A DNA stretch of 64,000 nucleotides from positions 36,522 through 100,521 of the forward strand of contig CAXYYO010000008.1 of NCBI GenBank assembly GCA_964293305.1, given 5' to 3'. This document shows positions 36,335 through 46,433 of the stretch, piece after piece. The translations under genes and the position numbers were made by a program. Each line of letters begins with the position of its first letter. Positions within the stretch are counted from its first letter, which is position 1. Under the pieces are notes generated by a model that saw nothing but the letters and a program-made list of their open reading frames with translations, was not told where the DNA came from and did not search any database. The stretch comes from CALAGJ01 sp964293305 (GTDB lineage Bacteria > Bacteroidota > Bacteroidia > Chitinophagales > Chitinophagaceae).

Positions 36335-37027
36335 CTATCCTACATCCGCTAAAAAATGCTTTACGATGGTGCTTAATAAGGCGTAATCCAACTGTTCAAA
36401 AGGATGCGAAGCCTTTGGCAAAATACACAATGAACCTTTTGGCAACTGTCTATATACTTGCATGGTTTCAGTAGTGCTCACCATCCTGTCCCTATCACCA
36501 AGCATGATCATTGTAGGGCATAATATATTTTTATAATCAGCCTCATGTAGTAAAGGAGCATGGCCCAAAGCATGAATCATATTGCCGGTTTTTTCCACCA
36601 CCTTTTTCCAATTATCTCCATGCACATTTGAAAGGGATGTGGCAAAAGCTGGTTGTTTGGTTACAATTTTATTTGTATCAAAAAATGCGGATTGTGCAAG
36701 GGCTATATCATAACTCCATTCATATTTTGTTCCAATTGTTATAAGTGCATTTACTAGCTCCGGATACTGTTTTGCCAAGCACATACCAATGTACCCCCCC
36801 ATGCTAAACCCAAATATTACAACTTCTTTGAGCATGTTTTCCTGGATTACTTGAGCTACGTCATCTACCATTTGCTGCATACTGAATATAGCATCATTTC
36901 CACTATCCACACCGTGACCCTTTAGATTAATAATATGTATTTGATGTGCTGTTTTAAAAAAATGGGCAAAACTTTCCATTTGCGTTGCATCACCGAGTGC
37001 ACCATGTATAAATACAATATTTCTCAT
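36335..37027 (-). CDS. Alpha/beta-hydrolase
   Basis: 230 residues. The nucleophile elbow GFSMGG, an oxyanion-type HGALGD near the N-terminus, the LGDRDRMVS acid region and the terminal ASHPFEQ histidine make a complete catalytic triad. Substrate unknown. It begins 13 nt after the sulfatase-like gene on the same strand, so the two are probably co-transcribed. Confidence 0.88.
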   Translation of the reverse strand: MRNIVFIHGALGDATQMESFAHFFKTAHQIHIINLKGHGVDSGNDAIFSMQQMVDDVAQVIQENMLKEVVIFGFSMGGYIGMCLAKQYPELVNALITIGTKYEWSYDIALAQSAFFDTNKIVTKQPAFATSLSNVHGDNWKKVVEKTGNMIHALGHAPLLHEADYKNILCPTMIMLGDRDRMVSTTETMQVYRQLPKGSLCILPKASHPFEQLDYALLSTIVKHFLADVG

Positions 37028-37040
37028 AAAAATAAAAAAA

Positions 37041-38420
37041 CTACTGTAGCTGGTTGATTAACTCCTGCAATTCCGACTTTTTAGTAAGTTCTGCTGCAGA
37101 TAATGCAGATTCGGTTAGTGGATTTTCTTCCTTCGGATCGATACTCATATTGTAAAATTTGCCAGCACGTTCACCATACTGATCATATAATTTATAAATA
37201 CTATCATAAGCATATCGTTCCATTGGAACTATATCAGCATCTTTACGATCATTATCCCAATCTGTAAATACTGCAGAGCGTACGCTATCATCAGTAAGGC
37301 CGATCAAGCTATTATAAAAACTTACCCCATCCAAAGTTCCGTAACTAAGTGTTGATGCATTTGCTACATCTGCAAGTGTTGTAAATAGATCTGTAAAATC
37401 GTGTAGTTGTGCATTTGTCTTGCCTGCGGCAATACTACCTGGCCAATATGCAATAAATGGAATATGATTGCCCCTAAACTGGGTTGTTGTTTTGGCTCCT
37501 TGCAATTCTTTACCCTGCCAGGTTGATGTTATTCTGCTGTCCGTATTATTATCTGATGTAAAAAGAAAGATGGTATTGTTTAACATACCCATTTTGTAAA
37601 CCTTATCTTTTATTTCGCCAATTTTTTGATCGGCATACGTAATCATTCCTGGCAAATAACTAATATCATCTGCAGTTTCATCTTTAGTAAAATCCCAAAG
37701 TTTAAATTTGTCAGAACTAGGTGTAGGCACCCATGGTTGTGCTATTAGATTTAGAGAATAAACAGCAAAGAAAGGAATGGAATCATTTACCTTTCTTTCT
37801 ATAAAACTATTCAGTCTGTCAACAAACACATCTTCACTATAACTATTTGCTACTTCCTCATCTGGAAGATAAGCACCATCAACATACACTAATGGGTTTT
37901 TATATCTTCTGTATCGCTGGTCTTCTGCAAATGGCAGAAAGACAGCATATTCATCAAACCCATGTTGCTTTAGGCCTGCATCGCCATCACCAAATTGCCA
38001 TTTACCATAAAAAGAAGTAGCATATCCTGCACTCTGAAACAGATTTCCAAGCATTTTTTCTTCTTCTTTTATTGCGCCCCATCTTATATAATTTCTAAAA
38101 TTATATTTACCTGTAAACAGGGCTATCCTACTTGGAAATCCATCGGGATAGCAAAACATATTTGTAAACTGCATGCCATTTGCAGCCATAAAATCTAGGT
38201 TTGGGGTACTATAACTTTGGCCACCTGTATAGCCCGGTAATTCATAACCGAAATCATCCGCAACAATAAGAATCACATTTGGCTTTCCACTTTTAGGTAC
38301 TTGCACTACAGGTGCCACCGACTCCTTACACTTGCAGGAAGGAATCGTAATAATTGAAAAACATAAAAAAAAGTTGGATAATAAAACAAGGCTTTTTCTA
38401 TTAAGGTTGCTTCTATTCAT
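37041..38420 (-). CDS. Sulfatase-fold lipoprotein lacking the formylglycine residue (paralogue 1)
   Basis: 459 residues with lipobox IPSC (Cys29). The alkaline-phosphatase-superfamily core is clear: NVILIVADD (metal Asp55/56), TSDNNTD (metal Asp/Asn) and the GAKTTTQFRGNHIPFIAYWPG segment. Where sulfatases have C/S-x-P-S-R the protein reads GFPSR (Gly94), so no formylglycine can form. The GKWH histidine is Gln (GKWQFGDG), and the PHxPF-type histidine is Gln (IAQPWVP). It is therefore probably not a sulfatase; a changed reaction or a binding role is possible. A plus-strand paralogue with the same losses begins at 47423. Confidence 0.85.
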   Translation of the reverse strand: MNRSNLNRKSLVLLSNFFLCFSIITIPSCKCKESVAPVVQVPKSGKPNVILIVADDFGYELPGYTGGQSYSTPNLDFMAANGMQFTNMFCYPDGFPSRIALFTGKYNFRNYIRWGAIKEEEKMLGNLFQSAGYATSFYGKWQFGDGDAGLKQHGFDEYAVFLPFAEDQRYRRYKNPLVYVDGAYLPDEEVANSYSEDVFVDRLNSFIERKVNDSIPFFAVYSLNLIAQPWVPTPSSDKFKLWDFTKDETADDISYLPGMITYADQKIGEIKDKVYKMGMLNNTIFLFTSDNNTDSRITSTWQGKELQGAKTTTQFRGNHIPFIAYWPGSIAAGKTNAQLHDFTDLFTTLADVANASTLSYGTLDGVSFYNSLIGLTDDSVRSAVFTDWDNDRKDADIVPMERYAYDSIYKLYDQYGERAGKFYNMSIDPKEENPLTESALSAAELTKKSELQELINQLQ

Positions 38421-38538
38421 AACACAAAATTGAGTGTATAAAACTTAACTGTGCAGGCAAATTGTTACTCCGCATCAAATTTTCACATTTCATTTGACGC
38501 AATATAAAGATTTTTGCTGCTGTCTCAACAATATAACA

Positions 38539-39033
38539 ATGACAAGGTTCTTAATACATACATCTACGATATTTTTTTTAGTTTGTATTTGCACTAATCA
38601 AATTTCTGCGCAGCAGGTAAAAAAAATTAAAATGGATGCTTTAGTGGCATATGCTGAAAAGGCAGACCATCCCGTAATCATCAATATGTGGGCTACCTGG
38701 TGTGCACCATGTGTAGAAGAAATTCCATGGTTTAATAAAATACTAAAACAACAAGCAGACAGTTCCATAGAGCTCATTCTGGTAAGTCTTGACTTTGAAG
38801 ATAAATACAAAACGGCCATTGCCAAATTTTTAGAGAAAACCCCTATAAATGCAACACTGTTTTGGTTGGATGAAACTAAGGCAGATTATTTCTGCCCATT
38901 GCTGGATAAAAACTGGTCAGGAAATTTACCGGTTACATTATTCCTGAATAATAAAACAGGTTATCGCATTTTTTTTGATGACCAAATAAAGGAAAGTTTT
39001 CTGGCTCAAGCTATAGCTGGAATGTTGGAATAG
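38539..39033 (+). CDS. TlpA-like thioredoxin-fold protein, exported
   Basis: 164 residues from MTRFLIHTSTIFFLVCICTNQISA, a signal peptide. The active site is NMWATWCAPCVEEIPWF (CxxC). Such proteins reduce or relay disulfides in the periplasm, often for cytochrome maturation. The cis-Pro region reads LPVTLF. It diverges from the sulfatase-like gene and converges with mqnC. Confidence 0.88.
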   Translation: MTRFLIHTSTIFFLVCICTNQISAQQVKKIKMDALVAYAEKADHPVIINMWATWCAPCVEEIPWFNKILKQQADSSIELILVSLDFEDKYKTAIAKFLEKTPINATLFWLDETKADYFCPLLDKNWSGNLPVTLFLNNKTGYRIFFDDQIKESFLAQAIAGMLE

Positions 39034-39086
39034 TACATTTTTTGTGTTGCCAATGGGAAGGAATTTTATAATTACAGACCCCAGTT

Positions 39087-40223
39087 TTAATAATCAACCA
39101 CTTGTTCTTCAATTGCTTCTGGAATAGTTCGCCATTTATATTGCTGGGTCCGAAGTTGTGGCTCAAAACCTGCATTGCGGATTGAATCTTGAATAGTACG
39201 ATAGGTAAACCTGTGTGGCGCCCCGGCCGCACTTACTACATTCTCTTCAATCATAATACTACCAAAATCATTTGCTCCGGCATGAAGGCAAAGTTGTGCC
39301 ACCTGTTTTCCAACAGTAAGCCAACTGGCTTGAATATTTTTTACATTGGGTAGCATGATTCTACTGATGGCAATCATGCGTACGTACTCTTCATCTGTTG
39401 TAAGATTATGAACACCACGTATGCGAGTAAGTAGTGTATCCACATCCTGAAAAGTCCAAGGTATAAATGCAAGAAAGCCATTGGCATCTTCGGGTTTGCG
39501 GCCTTGCACTTCTCTTACTCTGGATAAATGAATAAATCTTTCTTCTATGGTTTCTACATGGCCAAACATCATTGTGGCACTGGTTGTAATATGCAGTTGA
39601 TGTGCTTCCGCCATAATAGTAAGCCATTCATCTGCACCACATTTTCCTTTACTGATAAGTCGGCGCACACGGTCCACCAATATCTCTGCACCTGCCCCAG
39701 GTAGAGAGTCTAAACCCGCTTCTTTCAAAGCCATTAACACTTCCCGATGTGTTGATTTTTCTAGCTTGGTAATATGTGCAACTTCTGGCGGGCCTAATGC
39801 ATGTAATCTGATATCTGGGAATTCTGCCTTAATAGCTTTAAAGGTTTTTACATAATAATCAAGTCCAAGACCTGGGTGATGACCTCCTTGTAGCAATAAC
39901 TGATCCCCACCATACCTGATGGTTTCTTCAATTTTCTTCCGATAGGTATCCATATCTGTTATATAAGCATCTGGATGACCGGGCACTCTGAAAAAATTGC
40001 AAAACTTACAGTTGGCAATACAAACATTGGTGGTATTTACATTTCTATCAATCTGCCAGGTAACCTTGCCATGTGGTACCTGAATTTTTCGGAGCGCATC
40101 TGCTGTGTACATTAGGGCAGTTAAAGGTGCATTTTCAAATAAATAAATACCTTCTTCAATGGAAAGCCATTCAAATTTTTCTGCTTTTTTTAATAATGCT
40201 GCAACGGATGTATTCATTTTCAT
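39087..40223 (-). CDS. mqnC: Cyclic dehypoxanthinyl futalosine synthase
   Basis: 378 residues; starts at 40223 or two codons later are equally possible. The radical-SAM cluster motif is CIANCKFCNF (CxxxCxxC). Segments such as GDQLLLQGGHHPGLGLDYY and GANDFGSIMIEENVVSAAG are typical of MqnC rather than MqnE. It makes the cyclic intermediate in the futalosine pathway to menaquinone. The other mqn genes are not in the window. Confidence 0.93.
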   Translation of the reverse strand: MKMNTSVAALLKKAEKFEWLSIEEGIYLFENAPLTALMYTADALRKIQVPHGKVTWQIDRNVNTTNVCIANCKFCNFFRVPGHPDAYITDMDTYRKKIEETIRYGGDQLLLQGGHHPGLGLDYYVKTFKAIKAEFPDIRLHALGPPEVAHITKLEKSTHREVLMALKEAGLDSLPGAGAEILVDRVRRLISKGKCGADEWLTIMAEAHQLHITTSATMMFGHVETIEERFIHLSRVREVQGRKPEDANGFLAFIPWTFQDVDTLLTRIRGVHNLTTDEEYVRMIAISRIMLPNVKNIQASWLTVGKQVAQLCLHAGANDFGSIMIEENVVSAAGAPHRFTYRTIQDSIRNAGFEPQLRTQQYKWRTIPEAIEEQVVDY

Positions 40224-40350
40224 GTCTATGATTACAATCAGCAAAGTAAAAGGTTCTGATTGGTATAGCTTGAAACAAGTATTTGTTCGGCAGAATTATA
40301 TCAACGGTTTGGCATAAATCAATAACCCCTTTACATTGCGGTCTTACTTC

Positions 40351-41568
40351 ATGCTATTGAAAAGAAAACTACAATACCACTGCACTGCCATCGTCTTTTT
40401 CATTTTGCTCTTTTGCAATACTTTACCTGCTTTTAGCCAAGAAGAGTTAGTAGCTCCTCCTGCAAAAAACATTACCAGTTTTCAGTTTACACTTCTTAGT
40501 GGAGGGATAGTAATTTTAAAAGCTACGCTTGATAATTTTAAGGACAGTCTCAATTTTGTGTTGGATACCGGTAGTGGTGGCATTTCTTTAGATTCTGCAT
40601 TATGTGCCAGATATAAATTGCCTACAGTAAATTCAGACAGGTTGGTAAGGGGCATAGCTGGTATGAAGTATGTACAATTTGCAAATCACCACTCTTTACA
40701 CTTACCAGGCCTATCTGTTCATGATCTGGATTTTCATATCAATGATTATGAAATACTGACCACGGCCTATGGTGTGCCCATACACGGTATTATCGGATTT
40801 AGTTTTTTGAGAAGATATATTGTAAAGCTGGATTATGATTTACTCAAAATTGATGTACTTTCACCAGGCACTTTCAAATATCCCAAAGGCGGTTATCTTG
40901 TAAACCCACAGTTTAGTACCTTACCTATGCACTATGGTTTAATAAGAGATGACAATGAGGCCAATGCAAAATTCTATTTTGATACGGGTGCAGGTCTATG
41001 TATTCTACTGAATGAGGCATTTGTGGCAGATAGTAGTATTTTACACAAAAAACGAAAAATCTTTCAAACACAGGCAGAAGGTTTGGGGGGAAAAAAAGAT
41101 ATGCAACTTACCGTTGTAAAGGAAGTACGTCTTGGACCGTATAGATTCAGATCCGTGCCGGCATATATTTTTGATGATGAATTTAATGTAACCTCTTATC
41201 CCGTACTTGGTGGGTTAATTGGCAACGATATACTACGTAGGTTTAATATAATACTGAATTATCCGGAGCAACAAATTCACATTAGACCAAATAGTCATTA
41301 TGTAGATTCGTTTGACTATAGTTATACCGGTTTAGGTTTTTACGATTTGAATGGCGCTATAACCGTTACCGATATAGTAAAAGGAAGTCCAGCTGAGGCC
41401 GCAGGGCTGAAGGAGGGTGACATTATAGTTGGAATAGAAAATAATTTTACCAATAATATTTTAGCCTACAAAAACATGCTTCAAGTACCAAAACGTAAAT
41501 TGACAGTGTTTATAATGCGTGAAGGAAAATTAGATAGTGTAGAGCTTACGGTCAAAAGCATTTTATAA
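40351..41568 (+). CDS. Retropepsin-like aspartyl protease with PDZ domain
   Basis: 405 residues from MLLKRKLQYH; the upstream TTG five codons earlier is less likely. A signal peptide ends near AFSQ. Two aspartyl-protease half-sites are present: LDTGSGG (Asp72) and FDTGAGL (Asp211), making a single-chain double-DTG enzyme. A PDZ domain follows at about 310-400 (GLGFYDLNGAITVTDIVKGS, PAEAAGLKEGDIIVGI). It is probably periplasmic. The nuclease gene begins 30 nt later, on the same strand. Confidence 0.88.
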   Translation: MLLKRKLQYHCTAIVFFILLFCNTLPAFSQEELVAPPAKNITSFQFTLLSGGIVILKATLDNFKDSLNFVLDTGSGGISLDSALCARYKLPTVNSDRLVRGIAGMKYVQFANHHSLHLPGLSVHDLDFHINDYEILTTAYGVPIHGIIGFSFLRRYIVKLDYDLLKIDVLSPGTFKYPKGGYLVNPQFSTLPMHYGLIRDDNEANAKFYFDTGAGLCILLNEAFVADSSILHKKRKIFQTQAEGLGGKKDMQLTVVKEVRLGPYRFRSVPAYIFDDEFNVTSYPVLGGLIGNDILRRFNIILNYPEQQIHIRPNSHYVDSFDYSYTGLGFYDLNGAITVTDIVKGSPAEAAGLKEGDIIVGIENNFTNNILAYKNMLQVPKRKLTVFIMREGKLDSVELTVKSIL

Positions 41569-41598
41569 TTTCTAGTGGATATAGTTATTTTTGTAACC

Positions 41599-42978
41599 AT
41601 GAAAAAAATTTCTAGTATTCTTTTTGCAGGTACATTTTTTCTTAATGGATATGCACAAATACCAAATGGATATTATGATAGAGCCATAGGAAAAACCTGT
41701 GCGGAATTAAAGTCTGCATTAAAATATATAATTACAGAAAGCCATACACCACTACCCGATGATTTTTTGCTGGATCAGTATGCGCTTACAGATGTAAAGC
41801 CTAGGGAAGTGGGTACAGGAAGTGCAACTGTTATATGGGATGTATATGCTGACGATCCAAATGGACTAGATCCCTATAACTATGATCCTTCCACACAAAA
41901 CTGTGGAAATTATAATAGTGAAGCTGATTGTTACAATAAAGAACATACAGTGCCGAGAAGTTGGAGTGATGATGATCCCATTCCAGAAGGCGATTATCAC
42001 CATGTAGTGCCTTCGGATGGATGGGTAAATTCGAAAAGATCAAATTATCCTTTTGCATTAGTGCGAATGCCTGCCGAATTCACCAGCTTAAATGGAAGTA
42101 AATTAGGAAACAGTGCCACAGAGGGAATTACCGGAAAAGTTTTCGAACCAATAGATGAATTTAAGGGTGATATGGCCCGTTGTTTTTTATATTTTATAAC
42201 AAGATATCAGGATGAGGTAAAATCAAAATGGGCCAATAACACACAAGTATTTAGTGCGGATAGTTTTCCTACAATCAACTTAAACTATTTACCATTAATG
42301 CTGGCATGGCATGCCGCAGATCCGGTAAGTGATAAAGAATTGATAAGAAATGAAGGTGGATATACATATCAGGGAAATCGAAATCCATTTATTGACCATC
42401 CTGAATATGTAGATGCTGTGTGGAATGGTGGCTGTCCGGGTTTGGGTGTATTACCTTTAACCCTGCTTCAATTTACCGGCTACCTTAATAAAAGCACTAT
42501 ACAACTCAACTGGTCTGTAGCCAATGTATTAGGCATAAAGAGTTTTGAAGTACAGCAGAGTTTGAATGGCAAAGATTTTAGATCAATAGCGGAAGTAATG
42601 TATGATGGTAAAAATAACTATGCCTATACAACTACTGCTACAAATGGAGTATCCTATTATCGCATTGCATGGAAAAGCACAAATGGTTTGTACAGTTATT
42701 CATCTAATCTGTCATTTACTTATGAGGCAATAAAAGAATGGAAAATTTTTCCAAATCCGGTTATTTCAAGCGCAAGAATTGAAGCCCCTTCTTCCGTAAA
42801 TGGAGCCATTCCAATTTCTATTTATGATATACATGGAATGGAAGTATTTAGTGATACACAGCAGGCTGTAAATGGGATTATTACATTGAAAGGATTAAAT
42901 ATTTTACCCGGTTTATACTATATAAAATGCCGCTACCAAGGCAGCGGCATCCTATTAAAAATGATAGTAATAGATTAA
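41599..42978 (+). CDS. Secreted endonuclease I with T9SS sorting domain
   Basis: 459 residues from MKKISSILFAGTFFLNGYAQ, a signal peptide. The endonuclease I (NucM/EndA) domain covers about 20-270, with CYNKEHTVPRSW (EHxVPxS catalytic site) and HHVVPSDGWVNSKRSN. An Ig-like or fibronectin-like segment follows. The C-terminal 75 residues (IFPNPVISSARIEAP, then GLYYIKCRYQGSGILLKMIV) form a type A T9SS sorting domain, so the enzyme is exported and surface-attached or released. It likely degrades extracellular DNA for nutrients. Confidence 0.92.
   Translation: MKKISSILFAGTFFLNGYAQIPNGYYDRAIGKTCAELKSALKYIITESHTPLPDDFLLDQYALTDVKPREVGTGSATVIWDVYADDPNGLDPYNYDPSTQNCGNYNSEADCYNKEHTVPRSWSDDDPIPEGDYHHVVPSDGWVNSKRSNYPFALVRMPAEFTSLNGSKLGNSATEGITGKVFEPIDEFKGDMARCFLYFITRYQDEVKSKWANNTQVFSADSFPTINLNYLPLMLAWHAADPVSDKELIRNEGGYTYQGNRNPFIDHPEYVDAVWNGGCPGLGVLPLTLLQFTGYLNKSTIQLNWSVANVLGIKSFEVQQSLNGKDFRSIAEVMYDGKNNYAYTTTATNGVSYYRIAWKSTNGLYSYSSNLSFTYEAIKEWKIFPNPVISSARIEAPSSVNGAIPISIYDIHGMEVFSDTQQAVNGIITLKGLNILPGLYYIKCRYQGSGILLKMIVID
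42918..42950 (-). terminator. Intrinsic terminator of icd inside the endonuclease coding end
   Basis: ATGCCGCT and AGCGGCAT (42927-42934, 42943-42950) form a perfect 8-bp stem with an 8-nt loop. On the minus strand it is followed by TTTTATAT, 36 nt past the icd stop. The hairpin is part of the last codons of the converging nuclease gene. Confidence 0.55.
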
Positions 42979-42985
42979 TCTTAAA

Positions 42986-44218
42986 TTAAAAACCAAGTTT
43001 TGATTTAAGATTTTGATCTAATGCATCTAAAAATTCTTCTGTATAAAGATAATGCTCCCCATGAGTTACTTTATTACCATGTATGCATACTGCCAGGTCT
43101 TTTGTCATTTTACCGGATTCTACAGTTTCCACACAAACAGTTTCCAAAGTTTTACAAAAATGAACTAATGCATCATTACCGTCTGTTTTACCTCTAAACT
43201 CAAGCCCACGGGTCCATGCAAATATGCTGGCAATTGGATTTGTACTTGTTGGTTTTCCTTTTTGATGCTCTCTATAGTGTCTGGTTACTGTGCCATGGGC
43301 GGCTTCAGCTTCCATGGTTTTACCATCTGGGGTTACTAATGTTGAAGTCATTAATCCCAAGCTACCAAAACCCTGGGCCACAGTATCACTCTGCACATCC
43401 CCATCATAATTTTTGCAAGCCCATACAAAATTTCCATTCCATTTGAGTGCACTGGCTACCATATCATCTATAAGACGATGCTCATAAGTAATACCAGTGG
43501 CATCCATCTGAGTTTTAAATTCATTTTCATATACCTCCTGAAAAATATCTTTAAATCTGCCATCATATTTTTTTAGGATAGTATTTTTTGTAGAAAGGTA
43601 CAAAGGCCATTGCTTTATGATGGCCTGATTGAGACATGCTCTTGCAAAGCCAGGTATACTCTCATCCGTAATATACATGGCCAAAGCCACACCATCACCT
43701 TTATAATTATATACTTCAAATTCTTGCACGGTACCATCTTCACCCTCAAATTTTATGGTAAGTTTCCCTTTGCCTTTTGTTACAAAATCTGTTGCTTTAT
43801 ATTGGTCTCCAAATGCGTGTCTTCCAATACAAATTGGAGCAGACCAGTTAGGAACCAAGCGTGGCACATTACTACAAACTATGGGCTCTCTAAAAACGGT
43901 GCCATCTAAAATATTTCTGATAGTACCATTGGGGCTTTTCCACATTTGCTTTAGGCTAAATTCTTTTACCCTTTGCTCATCAGGAGTAATGGTGGCGCAC
44001 TTGATACCAACGCCAAATTCTTTTATTGCATTTGCAGCGTCAATCGTTACTTGGTCATTGGTTTCGTCTCTATATTCCATACCTAAATCATAATACCTGA
44101 TATCAATATCTAAATAAGGAAGAATTAGTTTCTCCTTTATAAATTTCCAAATGATACGGGTCATTTCATCCCCATCTAATTCTACAATTGGATTGAGGAC
44201 TTTTATTTTTTCTGCCAT
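42986..44218 (-). CDS. icd: NADP-dependent isocitrate dehydrogenase (eukaryotic-type dimer)
   Basis: 410 residues, matching the short eukaryote-like IDH form rather than the 740-residue monomer. Visible segments are NPIVELDGDEMTRIIW, SPNGTIRNILDGTVFREPI and EAAHGTVTRHYREHQKG. It oxidises isocitrate to 2-oxoglutarate in the TCA cycle. Confidence 0.95.
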   Translation of the reverse strand: MAEKIKVLNPIVELDGDEMTRIIWKFIKEKLILPYLDIDIRYYDLGMEYRDETNDQVTIDAANAIKEFGVGIKCATITPDEQRVKEFSLKQMWKSPNGTIRNILDGTVFREPIVCSNVPRLVPNWSAPICIGRHAFGDQYKATDFVTKGKGKLTIKFEGEDGTVQEFEVYNYKGDGVALAMYITDESIPGFARACLNQAIIKQWPLYLSTKNTILKKYDGRFKDIFQEVYENEFKTQMDATGITYEHRLIDDMVASALKWNGNFVWACKNYDGDVQSDTVAQGFGSLGLMTSTLVTPDGKTMEAEAAHGTVTRHYREHQKGKPTSTNPIASIFAWTRGLEFRGKTDGNDALVHFCKTLETVCVETVESGKMTKDLAVCIHGNKVTHGEHYLYTEEFLDALDQNLKSKLGF

Positions 44219-44239
44219 AATGATTTTTTATAATGATGG

Positions 44240-44247
44240 CAAATGTA
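44240..44247 (-). promoter_or_regulatory. -7 promoter box of icd
   Basis: TACATTTG on the minus strand fits TAnnTTTG exactly and lies 21 nt upstream of the icd ATG. No -33 TTTG is evident. Confidence 0.45.
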
Positions 44248-44437
44248 AGGGTTGCCTTTATTTCATGCTTTTGATCTTATCAAGAAATAACTTGATGCAT
44301 ACGAGTATTTTTAAGTTTGTCCGATTTTTATTTGTTCATTCGTTTATATAAATAATTGGCCCTCTATCACCATTGAATATTATTGTTTAGGGAAAAATCA
44401 TAAATTTGTTTTAAAGAATTTAGAAAAAAATTATACG

Positions 44438-44895
44438 ATGGCTTTACCAAACATTTTCGACAGTACAGTATCCGATCAGATGATTCAACGAATCAATAAA
44501 CTAAGCCAAACCACAGTGCCAAAATGGGGCAAGATGAATGTAGCTCAAATGCTGGCGCATTGTAATGTAACCTATGAAATGGCATTTGAAAATAAACACC
44601 CCAAGCCAAATTTCCTGGTTGCATTTATACTGAAATCATTTGTAAAAAAATTGTTGTTAGCGAGGTACCTTATAAGAAAAGTTCCCAAACAGCTCCAGCA
44701 TTTATCATTAAAGAAAGTAGGGATTTTGAAATAGAAAAAAGCAGGTTAATCAACTATATCAACAAGACTGTAGAAATGGGTGAAAATAGTTTTGAAGGGA
44801 AAATGTCATTATCCTTTGGAAAGCTTAATTCCATTGAATGGAACAATATGTTTTACAAACATTTAAATCTTCACTTAGCACAGTTTGGCGTATAA
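44438..44895 (+). pseudogene. DUF1569 (DinB-like) gene with a 1-nt frameshift in an A7 tract
   Basis: The first frame (to 44734) matches DUF1569 up to FILKSFVKK and then turns to unrelated residues. Adding one base to the A7 run at 44644-44650 restores the family sequence in frame to 44895: VVSEVPYKKSSQTAPAFI and later SFEGKMSLSFGKLNSIEWN, ending HLAQFGV. This is a 1-nt deletion, a sequencing error, or polymerase slippage that restores the protein. DUF1569 proteins belong to the DinB-like four-helix family; their function is unknown. Confidence 0.85.
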
Positions 44896-44916
44896 TTTTT
44901 TTTATTTCCCAATCAT

Positions 44917-46317
44917 TTACTCAAGTTTTATCTGATTGTGAAGGTTTGGTATACATACATTTTCAAATCCTTTATCTATCAACCTTTTTTGAAATTTTAA
45001 TTGTGTTTCTGGATCTCCATGTACTAAAAATATTTGATTGATTTTTGCTTTTTGTTGGCAATCTAAATATTTTATTAAATCTTCATAATCTCCATGAGCA
45101 CTCATACTGTGCATTTTGGCAACTTCTGCTATCACTTCATAAAATTCACCAAATATTTTTACATGTTTATCACCCCTGCCTAATTTCCCTCCCAGTGAAT
45201 ATGGTTCGCAATAACCAACTAACAAAATTGTATTGGCTGCATTATCAATATTATTCATGATATGATGCTTTATACGTCCAGCATCTGCCATACCGCTTGC
45301 AGAAATGATTATACAGGGATCTTGCAAAGTGTTTAAGTGCTTACTTTCATCTGAGGACTGAATAAAATGTAATCCCGGAAAATCAAATGGATCGTAGTCC
45401 GTTTTTAACAAAGCTTTAACGGTTTTATTAAAATTTTCAGGGTGACTCCTCACTACATCAGTGGCTTCTTTACTGAGTGGGCTATCCACATAAACGGATA
45501 TTTTTGGCAAAAGATTTTCATTACTCATTTGATTCAAATAGTATAGCAACTCTTGGGTACGTCCTACAGAAAAAGCAGGAATAATGAGTTTACCTTTTTT
45601 TTCAACACAGGTCTTTGTTATCCACTGAAGTAATATATCTGTAGTATTATGTACAGGAGTATGCAATTCATCTCCATAAGTGCTTTCAAGTAAAATATAA
45701 TCTGCTTGCGGAAATATTTCCGGACTACACAATATGGCATCCCTATATCTTCCTACATCTCCACTAAATGATATGCAAGTTGTTTGATCTGAATGAATAC
45801 GCAAATGAATGGAAGCACTGCCAATAATATGACCAGCGTCTGTAAACATAGCTTCTATGCCATCATCCAACTTAAACCATTCCCGGTAGGGCACTTTCTC
45901 AAAATGTTCTGTGGCAATTTTTGCATCATCTATAGAATATAAAGGACTAAAAAGTGGAAGCGCCTTTTGTGCCCTCCGTTTATTAATAAATTTGGTATCT
46001 GAACGCTGTATTTCCGCACTATCCTCCAACAATATTGTAGCAAGATCTGCAGTGGCTGCAGTACAAAATATTTTTCCTCGATATCCTTCTTTGATGAGTT
46101 TAGGTATGAGTCCACTATGATCAATATGAGCATGACTTAAAATCATATAATTTATGGTGGCAGGATCAAATCCAAAATGTTGATTTAGTTCATCCGTTTT
46201 ATTGCCCATGCCCTGAAAAAGTCCACAATCCAAAAGTATATTTTTGCCATTATCCAAATGAATGATATGCTTACTACCTGTAACGCAAGATGCAGCACCA
46301 TGAAAACTGATTTCCAT
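44917..46317 (-). CDS. Metallo-beta-lactamase/beta-CASP RNA-processing-type protein
   Basis: 466 residues. The metallo-beta-lactamase half has LSHAHIDHSGLIPKL and the distal Asp in FTDAGHIIGSASI. The beta-CASP domain (about 200-380) contains SVGRTQELLYYL and IIISASGMADAGRIKHH, and the RMMBL-type C-terminus reads MSAHGDYEDLIKYL and HGDPETQLKF. This is the CPSF73/YsiP-like class; bacterial members are ribonucleases or uncharacterised. Confidence 0.9.
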   Translation of the reverse strand: MEISFHGAASCVTGSKHIIHLDNGKNILLDCGLFQGMGNKTDELNQHFGFDPATINYMILSHAHIDHSGLIPKLIKEGYRGKIFCTAATADLATILLEDSAEIQRSDTKFINKRRAQKALPLFSPLYSIDDAKIATEHFEKVPYREWFKLDDGIEAMFTDAGHIIGSASIHLRIHSDQTTCISFSGDVGRYRDAILCSPEIFPQADYILLESTYGDELHTPVHNTTDILLQWITKTCVEKKGKLIIPAFSVGRTQELLYYLNQMSNENLLPKISVYVDSPLSKEATDVVRSHPENFNKTVKALLKTDYDPFDFPGLHFIQSSDESKHLNTLQDPCIIISASGMADAGRIKHHIMNNIDNAANTILLVGYCEPYSLGGKLGRGDKHVKIFGEFYEVIAEVAKMHSMSAHGDYEDLIKYLDCQQKAKINQIFLVHGDPETQLKFQKRLIDKGFENVCIPNLHNQIKLE

Positions 46318-46433
46318 ATTTATAAATAAGGGACTAAAATAATATCAAATACTGATTACAAACAATATTATCTTTAAAAAAATTTATTTAAAAAAATGAA
46401 TATTTTTATAAATTGCATAAAATTTAAAAAAAA

